From: Physella acuta
Taxonomy: Eukaryota; Mollusca; Gastropoda; Physidae
Length of the DNA stretch: 64,000 bases
Direction: 5' to 3'
NCBI RefSeq assembly: GCF_028476545.1
Contig: NW_026733098.1
Span: forward strand, 1 to 64,000
The notes beneath the pieces were generated by a model, which saw nothing but the letters and a program-made list of their open reading frames with translations, made no database searches and had not been told where the DNA came from. Each line of letters starts with the position of its first letter. Position 1 is the stretch's first letter. The position numbers and the translations under genes are program-made. Below are positions 1 through 10,369 of this stretch, piece by piece.

Positions 1-175
1 GGGGGGGGGGGGGGGGGCAAATCGAAAGTTTGAGGACAAGTCGCGACATACCCTAATCAGCATAAGAAATATGTCCAAAATTCAAATTAACTATTACTAT
101 ATCCCAGTGGCGTAGTGAAGTCGGTTGTCACCCCCCAGAGGCGTAGCGACCCTTCCCGTGGACAAACTTTCAATT
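1..175. repeat. Fragments of a G/C-tract MITE (family B)
   Basis: The window opens with a run of 17 G followed by CAAATCGAAAGTTTGAGG, the internal unit of the MITE seen whole at 16471-16780. A second fragment at 126-175 starts CAGAGGCGTAGCGACCCTTC, the family's terminal inverted repeat. Both are partial. Confidence 0.6.
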
Positions 176-455
176 TTCGATTTGCACCTCTTAAAAGACT
201 ATTTAACACTCGAATTAATCACTTAATTAAGTGGAATTATCATTTTTCTCTATTTTGTTGCTATTTTTTTTGCCTTGGTGTCACCCGATGCGGTCCGCAC
301 CCCCCCCCCCCCCTATATACCTCAAGTTCTGTGTCAGTATGAGAGAAAATCGGCACAAATAATTTTTTTACACGCTTGGAACATAATTCCAGCATTTAGG
401 GGTTAAACATGTTTAATATTATGTTGTTGTATGTATCTCATTATGTTTGTTTTTA

Positions 456-845
456 GTCGGCGTGGTCGAGTCGGTAGAGCTCAAAGTTGCTAAACCGAAA
501 AGTCTCGAGTTCGAACCCTCGGGCAGATGAGGCGCGTTAGCTGGGGACAGCCACTCTTCTAGGAGAGACAACTCCAAAATCAAACAACTGCTGCCTTGTA
601 GTTTGTTCTTGGTTGGACAAAGGCTATGGAAGCAAATCCAAAAAGAAAAGCAGGCTGAAATCGGAGTCAATGGCCTCAATGGCGCATAACCAGTTGACAC
701 GTAATCCTTAATTGTGATGGAAGCATGGTCGAGTCGGCAAAGCTCATGGTTGGTAAATTCGAAAAAAGTCTCGAGTTTAAACCCTCTGGCAGATAAGGCT
801 CGATCCCTACCAACACTAAAAATTAAGAACGAAGAAGAAGAAAGA
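456..845 (+). mobile_element. tRNA-derived SINE with two tRNA-like heads
   Basis: Two tRNA-like heads, at about 459-528 and 722-792, each carry an A-box-like TGGTCGAGTCGG and a B-box-like segment (GTTCGAACCC in the first, GTTTAAACCC in the second). They are separated by a body ending CAGTTGACACGTAA. The copy ends in a (GAA)n tail at about 828-843. A minus-strand copy at 46235-46400 shows the same order of body end, second head and GAA tail, so the second head belongs to the element. RNA polymerase III promoter function is inferred from the boxes. Confidence 0.75.
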
Positions 846-1466
846 GTCATACTCCATGACAATATTTTAAGCCATATTTATTCAAAAGTGAAGTTTTAAA
901 GACACTTTTAAATTAAATTTTAAATTAAAATAACTATTCATTAAGATGTCTCCTTTAAACTTAAAACCTAGAATATTACTAAAATTTTGAAACATAGGCC
1001 TATACAATCTTACATAGGCCTATACAAAGCATCACCTTGTGATAATTTTTAAAACTATATGTCTTTCATCCTTTTAATTAAAGTAAAAAAATATAATATA
1101 CTAAGCTTCTTAAAGTAAACAAAATTCACAAACAATTAAATGAATCAAGACATGGAGAGGATTTTAATCACCATGCTGGGGTTTTAATTTCTGTGTAACA
1201 AAATCTGGTACAATTTAGTTATATCATGACAAATTTACTTATCAACGTCAATTGTTATTTACATATATTTTATGTAACATTGCAATTTTTAAAATGTTAC
1301 ATATCACTTGGTCTATTGTTAAGATGTAATGTGTTAAATGTGACTAGCTTGATAAAACTAAACAAATGCGGTATAAAAATATTTTTATCATACAAAGTGA
1401 CATCTTTCATGCAAATGAATTTGTATACTGGAATAGAAATATGGATGTTTGTTTAACAAGAATTTC

Positions 1467-2045
1467 TCTAAAATCATTATCAACATCTTGAGCATGTTTG
1501 TGCTAGACATTGATCCCATTTTTTCAACAAAAAATTATTTAAACTCAAAATAAACATCTTGAGCACCTTGTGCTAGTCACCGATCTTAGTTAAAAAAAAA
1601 TTTATTTAAACTAAAAAAAAAAATCTTGAGCATATTTGTGCTAGTCATTGATCTTTGTTCAACAAGCAATTCTTCATCATCAACATCTTGAGTATGTTTG
1701 TGCTAGTCATAGGTCTTAGTTTGTTCAACAAGCAATTCTTCATCATCAACATCTTGAGCATGTTTGTGCTAGTCATAGGTCTTAGTTTGTTCAACAAGCA
1801 ATTCTTCATCATCAACATCTTGAGCATGTTTGTGCTAGTCATAGATCTTAGCTTGTTCAACAAGCAATTCTTCATCATCAACATCTTAAGCATGTTTGTG
1901 CTAGTCATAGATCTTAGTTTGTTCAACAAGCAATTCTTCATCATTAACATCTTAAGCATGTTTGTGCTAGTCATAGATCTTAGCTTGTCAAACAAGCTAT
2001 TCTTCATCATCGACATCTTGCGTATGTTTGAACAACAGCATGTCA
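1467..2045. repeat. 66-bp minisatellite, about 5 good units plus degenerate ones
   Basis: The unit begins GTTCAACAAGCAATTCTTCA and includes TTTGTGCTAGTCATAGATCT. Better-conserved copies start near 1656, 1730, 1796 and 1862, with degenerate copies upstream from about 1467. The 66-bp period is a multiple of three without stops, so both strands carry long but meaningless open frames. Confidence 0.85.
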
Positions 2046-2284
2046 TGAATTAATCTAGGAATCGGAAATGCCATATGAAATAAGCATCACCTCAATGGCA
2101 GTTTTCACACCCATTTCAAACTAAAAATATAGGCCTCTTAATAAAACAATAATACTCTAGTAAAGTAGCATTTGCTGCTTAAGTGCACGTTTTTCACACT
2201 TCTCGATGTTTAGAAGAAATTGAAAGAAAGTTGAATAAAACACTTAACCCTTTCGCTGTTAGCAGTTATAAAATTTTGATAAAT

Positions 2285-2325
<41 letters not shown>
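2285..2325. repeat. (TA)n microsatellite
   Basis: Uninterrupted TA dinucleotides in the 3' flank of the minus-strand ankyrin gene. Confidence 0.9.
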
Positions 2326-2328
<3 letters not shown>

Positions 2329-2551
2329 TCAAAATGGGAAAAAAAAACAACTCATTAGTGTAGCCTATATTAACTGTCAGTTTCAATCAAAATTATCTTT
2401 CTTCCATTCTATAATGGAAAATATTTGATAAAGAATACTATACACCATAATATTAAAAAGGACAGTTTAAAACTTTTAAATTATAAAAAGGATATAAATA
2501 TTTGCAGCTTTGCAAAAGAAATTAGGTTTCAAAATGAAAAAAAAGTACAGG

Positions 2552-5473
2552 CTAGTAATCCGAATCACTATTGTGATTTTCAAAAGATGAATATTCATCA
2601 TCATATCCAGGGCATACGCCGTACCCTAAGCCGGCATTTAACATGTGTATCACTGCTAACCGCTGCAGCATAGCTATATCTAAGACTTGAGGCTCAGCTG
2701 CCAATTCAGCCTGTGCTGCGTGTTTAAACAGCAGCTTGTCCTGCAACATTTTTGGAATTGGGAGTTTTTCCACCCGTGCTTTCCTTCCAGCATCAGCACC
2801 TACAGCAGACGACACGACAACAAAACTGAGTTTCTGTAGAGACATGGGCTGGGATAGGTACTCGTCTAGAAATTGCAAACTGTATTGGTTTACTGAGAGA
2901 TGTTCCCTTAATCGTTTATTGTAGGCAAGAGATATGTCAGACTGCGTCAAAAACCAAATGTCATTTAAAAACCGAGCAACCTCGACAGATCCGTAACTTA
3001 GAGATGTGAAAATAGGCGAAGCTTTCTTCTCAGTTAATCTGTCAAAACTAAGGCACGCCTTATCAACTTCTTTTGGCCCTAAACCTAGGGTTATAATTTG
3101 TTTTAAACAAGCAAACTCCTCATTTAAAATTAATTGATGAATAACATCAGGACTTAAACATGAGCTGTCAGCTCCTTTTTCTATAAGAAAAAGTACACTT
3201 TGCCTATTAAATCTTTGCGTACGACTGTTGCTAATCAGTGCAGATAGAGCAGTTTCGTTTTTCTTTTCATTAACTAAATTGACATCAGCACCTGCCTCAC
3301 ACAATACTTTCATTGTTTCAATGTGTTGTTGTTTGGCAGCTAACATCAGAGGTGTGTAACCTTCATTGTTTTGATGGTTGACACTCACCCCTGCTTTTAT
3401 TAGAAGTCTCGCAACTTCAAATGGGTCGTTGAAACTTGAAGAACAAGCATGAAGCAAAGGAGTATTACCTTTGTTATCTACATCGTTTACATTAGCATTG
3501 TTTTCCAGCATAAACTTAATCATTGGCATACAGAGTCTTGACACCAAACTAAATAACGGTGTCTGTCCAGTGTTATTTTTTAAATTGATATCTGCCTCAA
3601 ACTCCAAAAGGATTTTCGCATTAGCAATAGATTCTAAATTTGCAGCAAAATATAAAGCGCTTTCTCCATTGTTATTTTGTTGGTTGACATCGGCCCCAGC
3701 TTGTAGAAGAGCCCGTAAAACTTTTTCCATATCTGATTTTGCTGAAGCTTTCATTAATGGAGTGTTACCTAATTTGTCTTGGTTATTTTCATCTGCCCCA
3801 TTGTCCAGGAGGACTTTCACCCTTTCATGCAGAGTGTCTCTTGTTCGTCCTCGTTGACTTTCATTTATTATAAAACTGAGAGCTGAATAGGAATTCCTGT
3901 ATGGTTCAATAATCATATTCACATCGGCACCTAATTCGATCAAGAGTTCCATAACACTGGCATCTGTAGTTGACATTAAAGGTGATTTATCATCATAACT
4001 TGCATTAACATTGGCACCTTCTTGCACTAGTAGTCTTATCATCTCCTTATATCCCTTTTCGGCAGCTGTGTTTAATAATTGTGTTCCTATTTGCCTTATC
4101 TGAGAACACACCTCCGGCTTAAATTGTTCTGTCAAAAACACAAATGATTCAAGTTTATTACCACTTACAGTAGCAATTAGGGCTGCAGAAGCATTTATTT
4201 TAGCACCACGCTTTTTCAGAAATTTCGCACAATCTAGTTGCTCATGCTCAATTGCAGACTGAAGTGCTGGACATGAGTTTTGGCTGATCTGTGTTCCATG
4301 GTTAAGTAACAAGTCTATTATATCGCATCTCCCATTCTCAGCGGCTACAACCAAGGGATTTTTATTGCTATAGTAATAATCTTGTTTGTTCACATCCGCA
4401 CCATGACGACAAAACATTTCGATTAGATTGTAGCTGCCTATCTTTATGCTTAAATTTAACACCCCTTCTGAACTATTGTAACAGTAATCAGATTTAAGCG
4501 GAGCTCCAGCCTTTAGAAGAATCTGAACTATATCCAAATCGTCTTCTGTTATTTCTCTTTTACTCTCTAGTATTGACTTTAAAAATTCAAAAACAATATT
4601 ATTATCTTCTCCATTGCCATCGCTGAAGACAACGACACGACTAGCTAATAAAAGCTTAACGAGGTATTTGTCTTTCCTTAAAACTGCTTTTTGTAAAGTT
4701 GTTTTTCTATTAAGCTTTTGTTGGTCTATAAAATATTTAAAGGGTTCAAAACCTACTTTTTCAGCTAATTTACCAGCACTGTCTGATACAGTAAAATCGC
4801 AACAAGCAGTTACAACCCTTTTCTTTTTTAACAAAATGTTCATTAATGACAAGTTTAAAACTTCAATGGCTTTCATTAAAGCATCATACCCTTTTTTATT
4901 TTTATGGTCCACTTTTAAATCTTTTTTGTCAAATAGTTTTCTAGTCAGTTCTGAGGACCCGGATGTTTTGATCGAAAGTAAAAGTGCCGTGTCACCGTCT
5001 TTGTTGTAACTGTTGATATCAGCGCCTTTATCAACCAGTAACAGAGCTATGTCAGTGAAACCTTTCTCAGCACATATCAAAAGCGGTGTGTTGCCATCTT
5101 TGTCTCTCGTCTCAATATTAGCACCATGAAATATCAGAATCTGAACCAAAAACTCTCTACCATACCTACAAGACAAAAGCAGACCTTGGTCCAAACTTTC
5201 TTGGTTAACTTTGTTCTCTGTTTGTATCAGTTGATTAAAACATTCAAGCATTTCTTTAGGTGAGCCAGATTGAGCAGCTTGATCTATCATGTGTAATATA
5301 TCACTTTGTGAAGCTGGAGTATTTACAGTACACTGTTTTGTTCCATGTCTAGTTAACTCTGGGCTTGAAGTTGAATGTGTTGTAGACTCTAAAACCAATG
5401 ATGTGTCAGAGCTCTGACATGAGGTTGGATTTAAATGATTTCCTTTGCTATCTGTAGAATTTTTTCTAGGCAT
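2552..5473 (-). CDS. Ankyrin-repeat protein with C-terminal SOCS-box-like motif (ASB-like)
   Basis: One uninterrupted 973-aa reading frame. I start it at the ATG at 5471-5473 ([11 protein letters not shown]). The frame stays open further upstream only through (TA)n and transposon DNA, and a possible acceptor (CTTTTTTAG) lies about 19 bases upstream of the ATG, so a non-coding 5' exon is likely. A Ser/Thr-rich N-terminus is followed by about 17 ankyrin repeats recognisable by the G-x-TPL and LL-x-x-GAD-V/I-N pattern, for example [12 protein letters not shown]. Near residues 877-916 is a SOCS-box-like stretch: a BC-box-like segment starting MSLQKLSF, with Ser where the usual Cys sits, and a Cul5-box-like [11 protein letters not shown] proteins use this box to recruit elongin B/C and cullin-5 as substrate receptors of ubiquitin ligases; that role is inferred. 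About 57 acidic-tailed residues follow the box. The absence of introns could reflect retroposition. Confidence 0.85.
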   Translation of the reverse strand: MPRKNSTDSKGNHLNPTSCQSSDTSLVLESTTHSTSSPELTRHGTKQCTVNTPASQSDILHMIDQAAQSGSPKEMLECFNQLIQTENKVNQESLDQGLLLSCRYGREFLVQILIFHGANIETRDKDGNTPLLICAEKGFTDIALLLVDKGADINSYNKDGDTALLLSIKTSGSSELTRKLFDKKDLKVDHKNKKGYDALMKAIEVLNLSLMNILLKKKRVVTACCDFTVSDSAGKLAEKVGFEPFKYFIDQQKLNRKTTLQKAVLRKDKYLVKLLLASRVVVFSDGNGEDNNIVFEFLKSILESKREITEDDLDIVQILLKAGAPLKSDYCYNSSEGVLNLSIKIGSYNLIEMFCRHGADVNKQDYYYSNKNPLVVAAENGRCDIIDLLLNHGTQISQNSCPALQSAIEHEQLDCAKFLKKRGAKINASAALIATVSGNKLESFVFLTEQFKPEVCSQIRQIGTQLLNTAAEKGYKEMIRLLVQEGANVNASYDDKSPLMSTTDASVMELLIELGADVNMIIEPYRNSYSALSFIINESQRGRTRDTLHERVKVLLDNGADENNQDKLGNTPLMKASAKSDMEKVLRALLQAGADVNQQNNNGESALYFAANLESIANAKILLEFEADINLKNNTGQTPLFSLVSRLCMPMIKFMLENNANVNDVDNKGNTPLLHACSSSFNDPFEVARLLIKAGVSVNHQNNEGYTPLMLAAKQQHIETMKVLCEAGADVNLVNEKKNETALSALISNSRTQRFNRQSVLFLIEKGADSSCLSPDVIHQLILNEEFACLKQIITLGLGPKEVDKACLSFDRLTEKKASPIFTSLSYGSVEVARFLNDIWFLTQSDISLAYNKRLREHLSVNQYSLQFLDEYLSQPMSLQKLSFVVVSSAVGADAGRKARVEKLPIPKMLQDKLLFKHAAQAELAAEPQVLDIAMLQRLAVIHMLNAGLGYGVCPGYDDEYSSFENHNSDSDY

Positions 5474-5529
5474 TTTGAGAGCAGTTTTACCTAAAAAAGA
5501 ATACATATTCAAAACATTGAATTTGATGT

Positions 5530-5588
5530 TGATATATATATATATAAATAAGTATATGTATATATATTTATACATATATATAAATAAG

Positions 5589-5677
<89 letters not shown>

Positions 5678-5680
5678 AAG

Positions 5681-5752
<72 letters not shown>

Positions 5753-5784
5753 TATATTTATATATATATATATATAAATATATA
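5530..5784. repeat. (TA)n-rich tract
   Basis: Long imperfect TATA tracts with TATG and TAAATA interruptions, immediately left of the Ginger-like element. The element appears to have inserted into this tract, since similar TA sequence resumes at 7370. Confidence 0.9.
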
Positions 5785-7369
5785 TGTTATGGTCAAAGCC
5801 CGAAGTGTGGCCAAACCCCGGATTGGCCGGCCAATGCGCGGATTGGCCGGCTCTCTTGGCCAAAGCCCGAAGAACTTAGAACTAAGATCGTATTTCGTAC
5901 ATTGGCCGGCCAATGCGCGCACTGGCCGGGACGTACTGGCCAAAGTCGGAAGTACTTAAACTTGACAGCGTATTTTGTACATTGGCCGGCCAATGCGCGC
6001 ATTGGCCGGGATGTCCTGGCCAATGTTGTATCTAGACTAAGTTGTGATCGCGTTTTAATTATTCTGGGTGCGGTTTCATTGTGAGTAACGTATTGTTTAG
6101 CTCTTGTTTGTATAGCATTCTATATGCAAGGCGACATGGACTCCAACAATCACCATACGAAGCCTTGTTTGGATGCAAAGCAAAAGTGGGACTTAGCACT
6201 TCAAATCTACCTAGAGAGGCTCTCAATAAAATAGCTACAGAGGAAGATCTTGAGAACATTGAACAAGAAATGGAGGTTGCCATAAATGCAACTACATCCT
6301 CAGCTCACACATCTACTGCCGTGGCGGAACGTCCAGACCAGTTGCGTGACAATAATGTGGCCAACAGATTCTGTATAGTTTGTGAAAAACATTGTAGTGC
6401 AGCTCATTCTTGTGGATCCTGTGGCAAAGATGTCCATGCTATTTGTGGAGTACCCAATGAAGCAGACGAAGGGTACGGAGGGAACATTACCTGCAGATTG
6501 TGTCACAACAAACAAGACATCATGGAACACAGGTCAGCAGCTCATACTGGCTTGCAAAATCAAGGTGCTAAGATGCTTAAAACATCAAATACAAAATTTA
6601 AAGATGGTGAAGTGGGTGACAATGTACGCATCCGTGTTCCAGATGTTGACAGAGGTCGCGGTGATCCCCGAAGCGTGATTGCAGTTGTCATGAGCGTCGT
6701 GGGCGGTTTCTACAAATTAGGAACGGAAAATGGTGTTCTAAAACAACTGTATGCTAGAAGTGAGTTTTCAATTCTTCACGAAAAATTGCTATTATTGTCG
6801 TCAGTTGGCACTGAGGAAAAATCACTACGAACCATCGCATCTTCACAATCATTGACTGGGGGCCAAGGCTACACTCACTGCAATTGCACAACCAAGTGTA
6901 CAACAAATCGCTGCAAATGTAAAAATAACAAGCTGCTATGTAATTCTAAATGCCATAAAAGTTCAACTTGTTGTAACAAATGATAATATTGATTGATTGA
7001 GACTATAGTACAATAAAAAATTTGAATGTTTCTGTCATTTACTTTAATTAATAATCAATAAAGACTTAATTTCATGATCCTACCGGCATAAAAAAAACCA
7101 AAATCTGCTCATGATCTTCTAATTAAGACTTTGGCCGGTCCACCATGGCCAGTCCGCGGACTGGCCGGGACTGGCCGGCCAAAGGCCGAAATCAAGAGCT
7201 ATTTCAGACTTTGGCCGGTCCACAATGGCCAGTCTGCGGATTGGCCGGCCAAAGGCCGAAATGAAGCAAAGTTTCGGACTTTGGCCGACCTATGGGAGGC
7301 GATATTGGCCAATGCGCGGATTGGCCGGCCAATCCTAGCATTGGCCGACTTCGGGCTTTGACCGTAACA
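5785..7369 (+). mobile_element. Ginger-like DNA transposon, internally deleted
   Basis: The ends are inverted repeats: the left starts TGTTATGGTCAAAGCCCGAA, and the right end reads TGTTACGGTCAAAGCCCGAA on the other strand. TGTTA-type termini and a 4-bp duplication (TATA at 5781-5784 and 7370-7373) fit the Ginger superfamily, although TATA in a TA tract is weak evidence. Each end holds several copies of the palindromic module GGCCAATGCGCGCATTGGCC. Between them is a reading frame (6081-6983) matching only the C-terminal part of a Ginger/KRBA2-type integrase, so the copy is non-autonomous. Confidence 0.75.
6081..6983 (+). CDS. C-terminal portion of a KRBA2/Ginger-type transposon integrase
   Basis: A 300-aa open frame inside the transposon. 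Near its start, HGLQQSPYEALFGCKAKVGL is the block that follows the catalytic core in KRBA2-like integrases. A cysteine/histidine cluster follows (CIVCEKH...CGSCGKDVHAICG...CRLC, about residues 98-142), resembling a PHD-like zinc finger. Then come the conserved FKDGEVGDNVRIRVPDVDRG and a Cys-rich tail (CNCTTKCTTNRCKCKNNKLL onward). The DDE catalytic core is absent, because the frame begins just inside the left terminal repeat. The protein therefore cannot be a complete transposase; whether it is expressed, perhaps as a DNA-binding fragment, is unknown. Confidence 0.7.
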   Translation: MSNVLFSSCLYSILYARRHGLQQSPYEALFGCKAKVGLSTSNLPREALNKIATEEDLENIEQEMEVAINATTSSAHTSTAVAERPDQLRDNNVANRFCIVCEKHCSAAHSCGSCGKDVHAICGVPNEADEGYGGNITCRLCHNKQDIMEHRSAAHTGLQNQGAKMLKTSNTKFKDGEVGDNVRIRVPDVDRGRGDPRSVIAVVMSVVGGFYKLGTENGVLKQLYARSEFSILHEKLLLLSSVGTEEKSLRTIASSQSLTGGQGYTHCNCTTKCTTNRCKCKNNKLLCNSKCHKSSTCCNK

Positions 7370-7849
7370 TATATATAAATAAATATATGTATATATATTT
7401 ATTTATATATAAATAAAGACGAGAATGTTAGCGTCTGAAGTTGTCAGTTGACACAAAATTGTGGGGTGGGGCTTGAAAGGATAAACAGTGGAGATGTGTT
7501 TCAGTAAAACATTCAAAAAGATATTCGTAACTTTGTTATGTATATTTTTAGGCTAATATTCAAGAAAAAGATAATGTAATTTTTTTCTAAAATCAAGACA
7601 AGCACTATGGCGTTAAGGCTTTTTTGACGGTTTGCCTGACAAATAGATCTAGATCTAAATGACGTTTATTTCAGTAAATTATATTGGTGTTTAATTTAAC
7701 AAGGTGGCATGCTCTTTATAAACTCATGTGCTTTTAACAATGCTCTTGACACAGCGGCTTCCGTAAATGCATTAAGCTCCCAATCCTACCTAATTACCTA
7801 TGGACTTCACCTGCCCATTTAGCTCCACACAAAACGTGTGATTACGAGC

Positions 7850-8060
7850 GTTTTCGAACATGGTGGTATTTTAAGTCGCCACAAAAGATAGTGAAGTTGA
7901 CAAATCATCAGAATATCTAGGGACAATGTAAACTATAAACAAAATGTCTTTGATGAATCTGCATCAAATATCATGGTATATCGTTCATGTGACTGACGGT
8001 TTTCGCGCCCTTCTCGCAGTTTACCACCTCGCCATTTTGCAATTTCCCAATAGTAACACC
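7850..8060 (-). mobile_element. Fragment of the TIR element seen at 39535-40878
   Basis: TTCGAACATGGTGGTATT, GTTGACAAATCAT and CTTCTCGCAGTTTACC occur here in the same order as in the reverse complement of the left part of the 39535-40878 element, ending near CAATTTCCCAA. Confidence 0.65.
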
Positions 8061-8205
8061 CTAGATCTAATATAAATCTAGAAAAAATCTAGATGTAGTC
8101 AATCTAGAATCTGGCTAGACGTTAGTTGATAGTTAGATCTAGATTTCTAGATCTAGATTTCTAGATCTAGATTTCTAGATTTTTGATCTAGAATCTAGAT
8201 TTGCT
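8053..8205. repeat. TCTAGATC-type simple repeat
   Basis: Interspersed GATCTAGATTTCTAGATCTA units. The same hexamer-like motif recurs at 39390, 54300 and 56695, giving the genome a recognisable low-complexity signature. Confidence 0.8.
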
Positions 8206-8265
8206 AAAACTAAAAAAAATGCCATGGCCATGTCCATGATTTCAAAACCGGATATTAATAATTCC

Positions 8266-8440
8266 GGTAATCTATCGTTTTAGGTACGTAAAATCGCCCG
8301 CGGCTAGTAATGTACGAAAAAGTTAACCTCATTGTCAAGCCTTTAATATCAGTAAATTGTGATATATTTGTGTCAAATATTATAGATAAATGAATAACAA
8401 ACCTTTATCAATGGCTAAATATATCAATATAGTCATCAAG
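8266..8440 (-). mobile_element. One end of the MITE found whole at 54452-54993
   Basis: Starts GGTAATCTATCGTTTTAGGT and continues collinear, with substitutions, with the right end of the 54452-54993 element read on the opposite strand, to about ATGGCTAAATATATCAAT. The other end is missing. Confidence 0.7.
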
Positions 8441-9740
8441 TTCAATAGCGCGTCATCAAGTTCATGTTCAATAGCGCGTCATCACGTTCAATAGGTGCGC
8501 AATACTTTTTAGTCATGTAAAAAAAAACATGTAAAGTAATAAAAAAAATTTCATAAAAACGTTTTAATAACAAGTTTTTATGTAATAATGCACTTAAACG
8601 GAGAAAATAAATTATACACTACTATTTAAATTTAAAAAAAAAAACATGTGGTTTTATTTTATTTTTTTAAATTATCAAAAACAGAAAAATAAAAACTAGA
8701 AATCGAAGAAGAAAAGAAAGACACCCAGAATGACATACTAGCTTGACATACCAGAATGGCATACTAGCTTGATCTACAACACTGACTTACTAAACTGACC
8801 TACAATACTAACCTACCAAACTGACCTACTAAACTGACCTACAAGACATTCAATGGTATAAGAAAAGAGTAAAAAAATTCGTCACTCTTTATAAGCTGCT
8901 GAATGAAATCCTAGACTGGCGTTTTTATTTTCATGTAGCCTATACTTTATTTTATAAATCGAATGCATTTGTTTTATACCACCTTCTCTACCCCTTCCCT
9001 AGCACACACATTAATAAACAACCACACACTATGTATGCTATTGACAAAAATGTGTGATCTTTAGTAAAACAAAAAAAAAAATCGGAAAGAGAAAATAATT
9101 TGTAACATTTTCATTAAAATAATTGCAAAGATTTGAGTTAAAAAAGAGAATATTTTAAAACTAATGCATACAGCCATTCTAAATAACAGAAGTAAACACT
9201 AAAAATATGGAGAAATAAGTCAGTTTACAATACATTTCTTTGCTCAGTCCCTCAACCTGACACTAGAATCTATATACCAACAGAGGCGTAATGGGGTAAC
9301 CCCACGAGGTAAACAATCGTAAAATTTACCATTAAAACAATACTTTATTTATTGGTATCAAAATAGTAGGGGAGAAGGGTGACACCCTTATTAACCGCAC
9401 CGACTGACACCCGACCAAGTGACGTCACAGTATACCAAACCAACAAACCACCATAGTTTACACGCCTCACGTTTAGTTAGAACTGTAAAATGACTATGTA
9501 GATCTCTTCTTACCAAGTCTTCTCTAGGCCAAAAGATGTTTATTCTCTTCTGTGTAGATCCTCCTTTTTTGCAATATGTAAAAAAAAATGACCATTTTCG
9601 GCATTTTTGAGGGGGGAGTTGGTGGAAAGGGGAGGTGGAAGGCGGTAGACTTGCATCTGGGGGGGGGTGAGTGGGGGTGGTGGAGATTCTTCCTCCAATT
9701 GTGGTCTGCAGGTATCGCTTGTGTCATTTACATACCAAGC
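8441..9740. other. AT-rich non-coding stretch
   Basis: No credible gene is seen. It holds a short degenerate tandem repeat of CTGACCTACTAAA-type units (about 8745-8850) and poly-A/T runs. This stretch, or sequence beyond the window, must contain the missing 5' exons of the chitin deacetylase gene if the ankyrin gene lies in one of its introns; I could not identify such an exon. Confidence 0.5.
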
Positions 9741-9988
9741 CAGTAGCGTAGCGAGGGGGGGGGGGGGGCGGGGGACATATATCCCCGGGCGCCGACATTA
9801 GGGGGCGCCAAAATGGGTTGGAAAAATAAATTGAAAGGTTGAGGGGGGGATGCAAATCGAAAGTTTGAGGGGGGGGGTGCAAATCGAAATCTTGAGGGGG
9901 GTGTAAATCGAAAGTTTGAGGGGGAGGGGTGCAAATCGAAATCTTAAAAGTCTGTCCCCGGGCGCCGGGAAGGGTCGCTACGCCTTTG
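9741..9988. mobile_element. hAT-type MITE, family B
   Basis: Begins CAGTAGCGTAGCGAGGGG and ends GGGTCGCTACGCCTTTG. Flanked by an 8-bp near-duplication, TACCAAGC (9733-9740) and TACCCAGC (9989-9996), 7 of 8 matching. The interior is tandem GGGGGTGCAAATCGAAA-type units. Confidence 0.8.
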
Positions 9989-10044
9989 TACCCAGCTGAT
10001 TAATCAGAATAATTTAATATCTAACTCGCCCATTGTGGGACGGT

Positions 10045-10345
10045 GTGGCATTGCGGTTGAGCGCCAGACTGCTAACTCCAAAGTCTGTAATTTGATTCCG
10101 GGTTCAAGTCCATGCGTCCACCCAGCTCTGATGGGTACCTAACTCACGTTAGGGACAGTAAAGGCATAATGCTGACTAAATGATCACTTAATATGCCGAG
10201 GTAAAAATACATAGCTCTAATTGGAAAGTAACGGCTGCTGGTCAGAGTGCTCACCACACCATCCCTTCGTATGCCGAGGTCAAGAAACATATAAACTCTA
10301 CTTCATCTGCCCAACGGATCGTTAGATCTAAACAGGAAACTTTTA
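10045..10345 (+). mobile_element. tRNA-derived SINE, second family
   Basis: The head contains TGGCATTGCGGTTGAGCG and the B-box GGTTCAAGTCC. The body contains CACCCAGCTCTGATGGGTAC and the tail CATCCCTTCGTATGCCGAGG. The end portion, with TATGCCGAGGT, occurs twice, so the copy contains an internal duplication. It lies just upstream of the first visible chitin deacetylase exon. Confidence 0.75.
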
Positions 10346-10369
10346 CCAAGTTCTCCATTCCATTTTCAG

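Noticed and set aside
459-530. Functional tRNA gene
   Set aside because: A and B boxes are present, but the sequence continues into a SINE body and recurs with a GAA tail; no credible acceptor-stem pairing.
1645-2053. Opposite-strand reading frames over the 66-bp repeat
   Set aside because: The period is divisible by three and stop-free; both strands are open, with no splice context or start signal.
5474-5863. N-terminal Ile/Tyr-rich extension of the ankyrin protein
   Set aside because: It is translation of (TA)n and of the end of the Ginger-like element; ATG 5471-5473 is a better start.
6081-6983. Host KRBA2-like gene
   Set aside because: It lies between transposon inverted ends, starts immediately inside one of them and lacks the catalytic core; a transposon fragment is the simpler reading.
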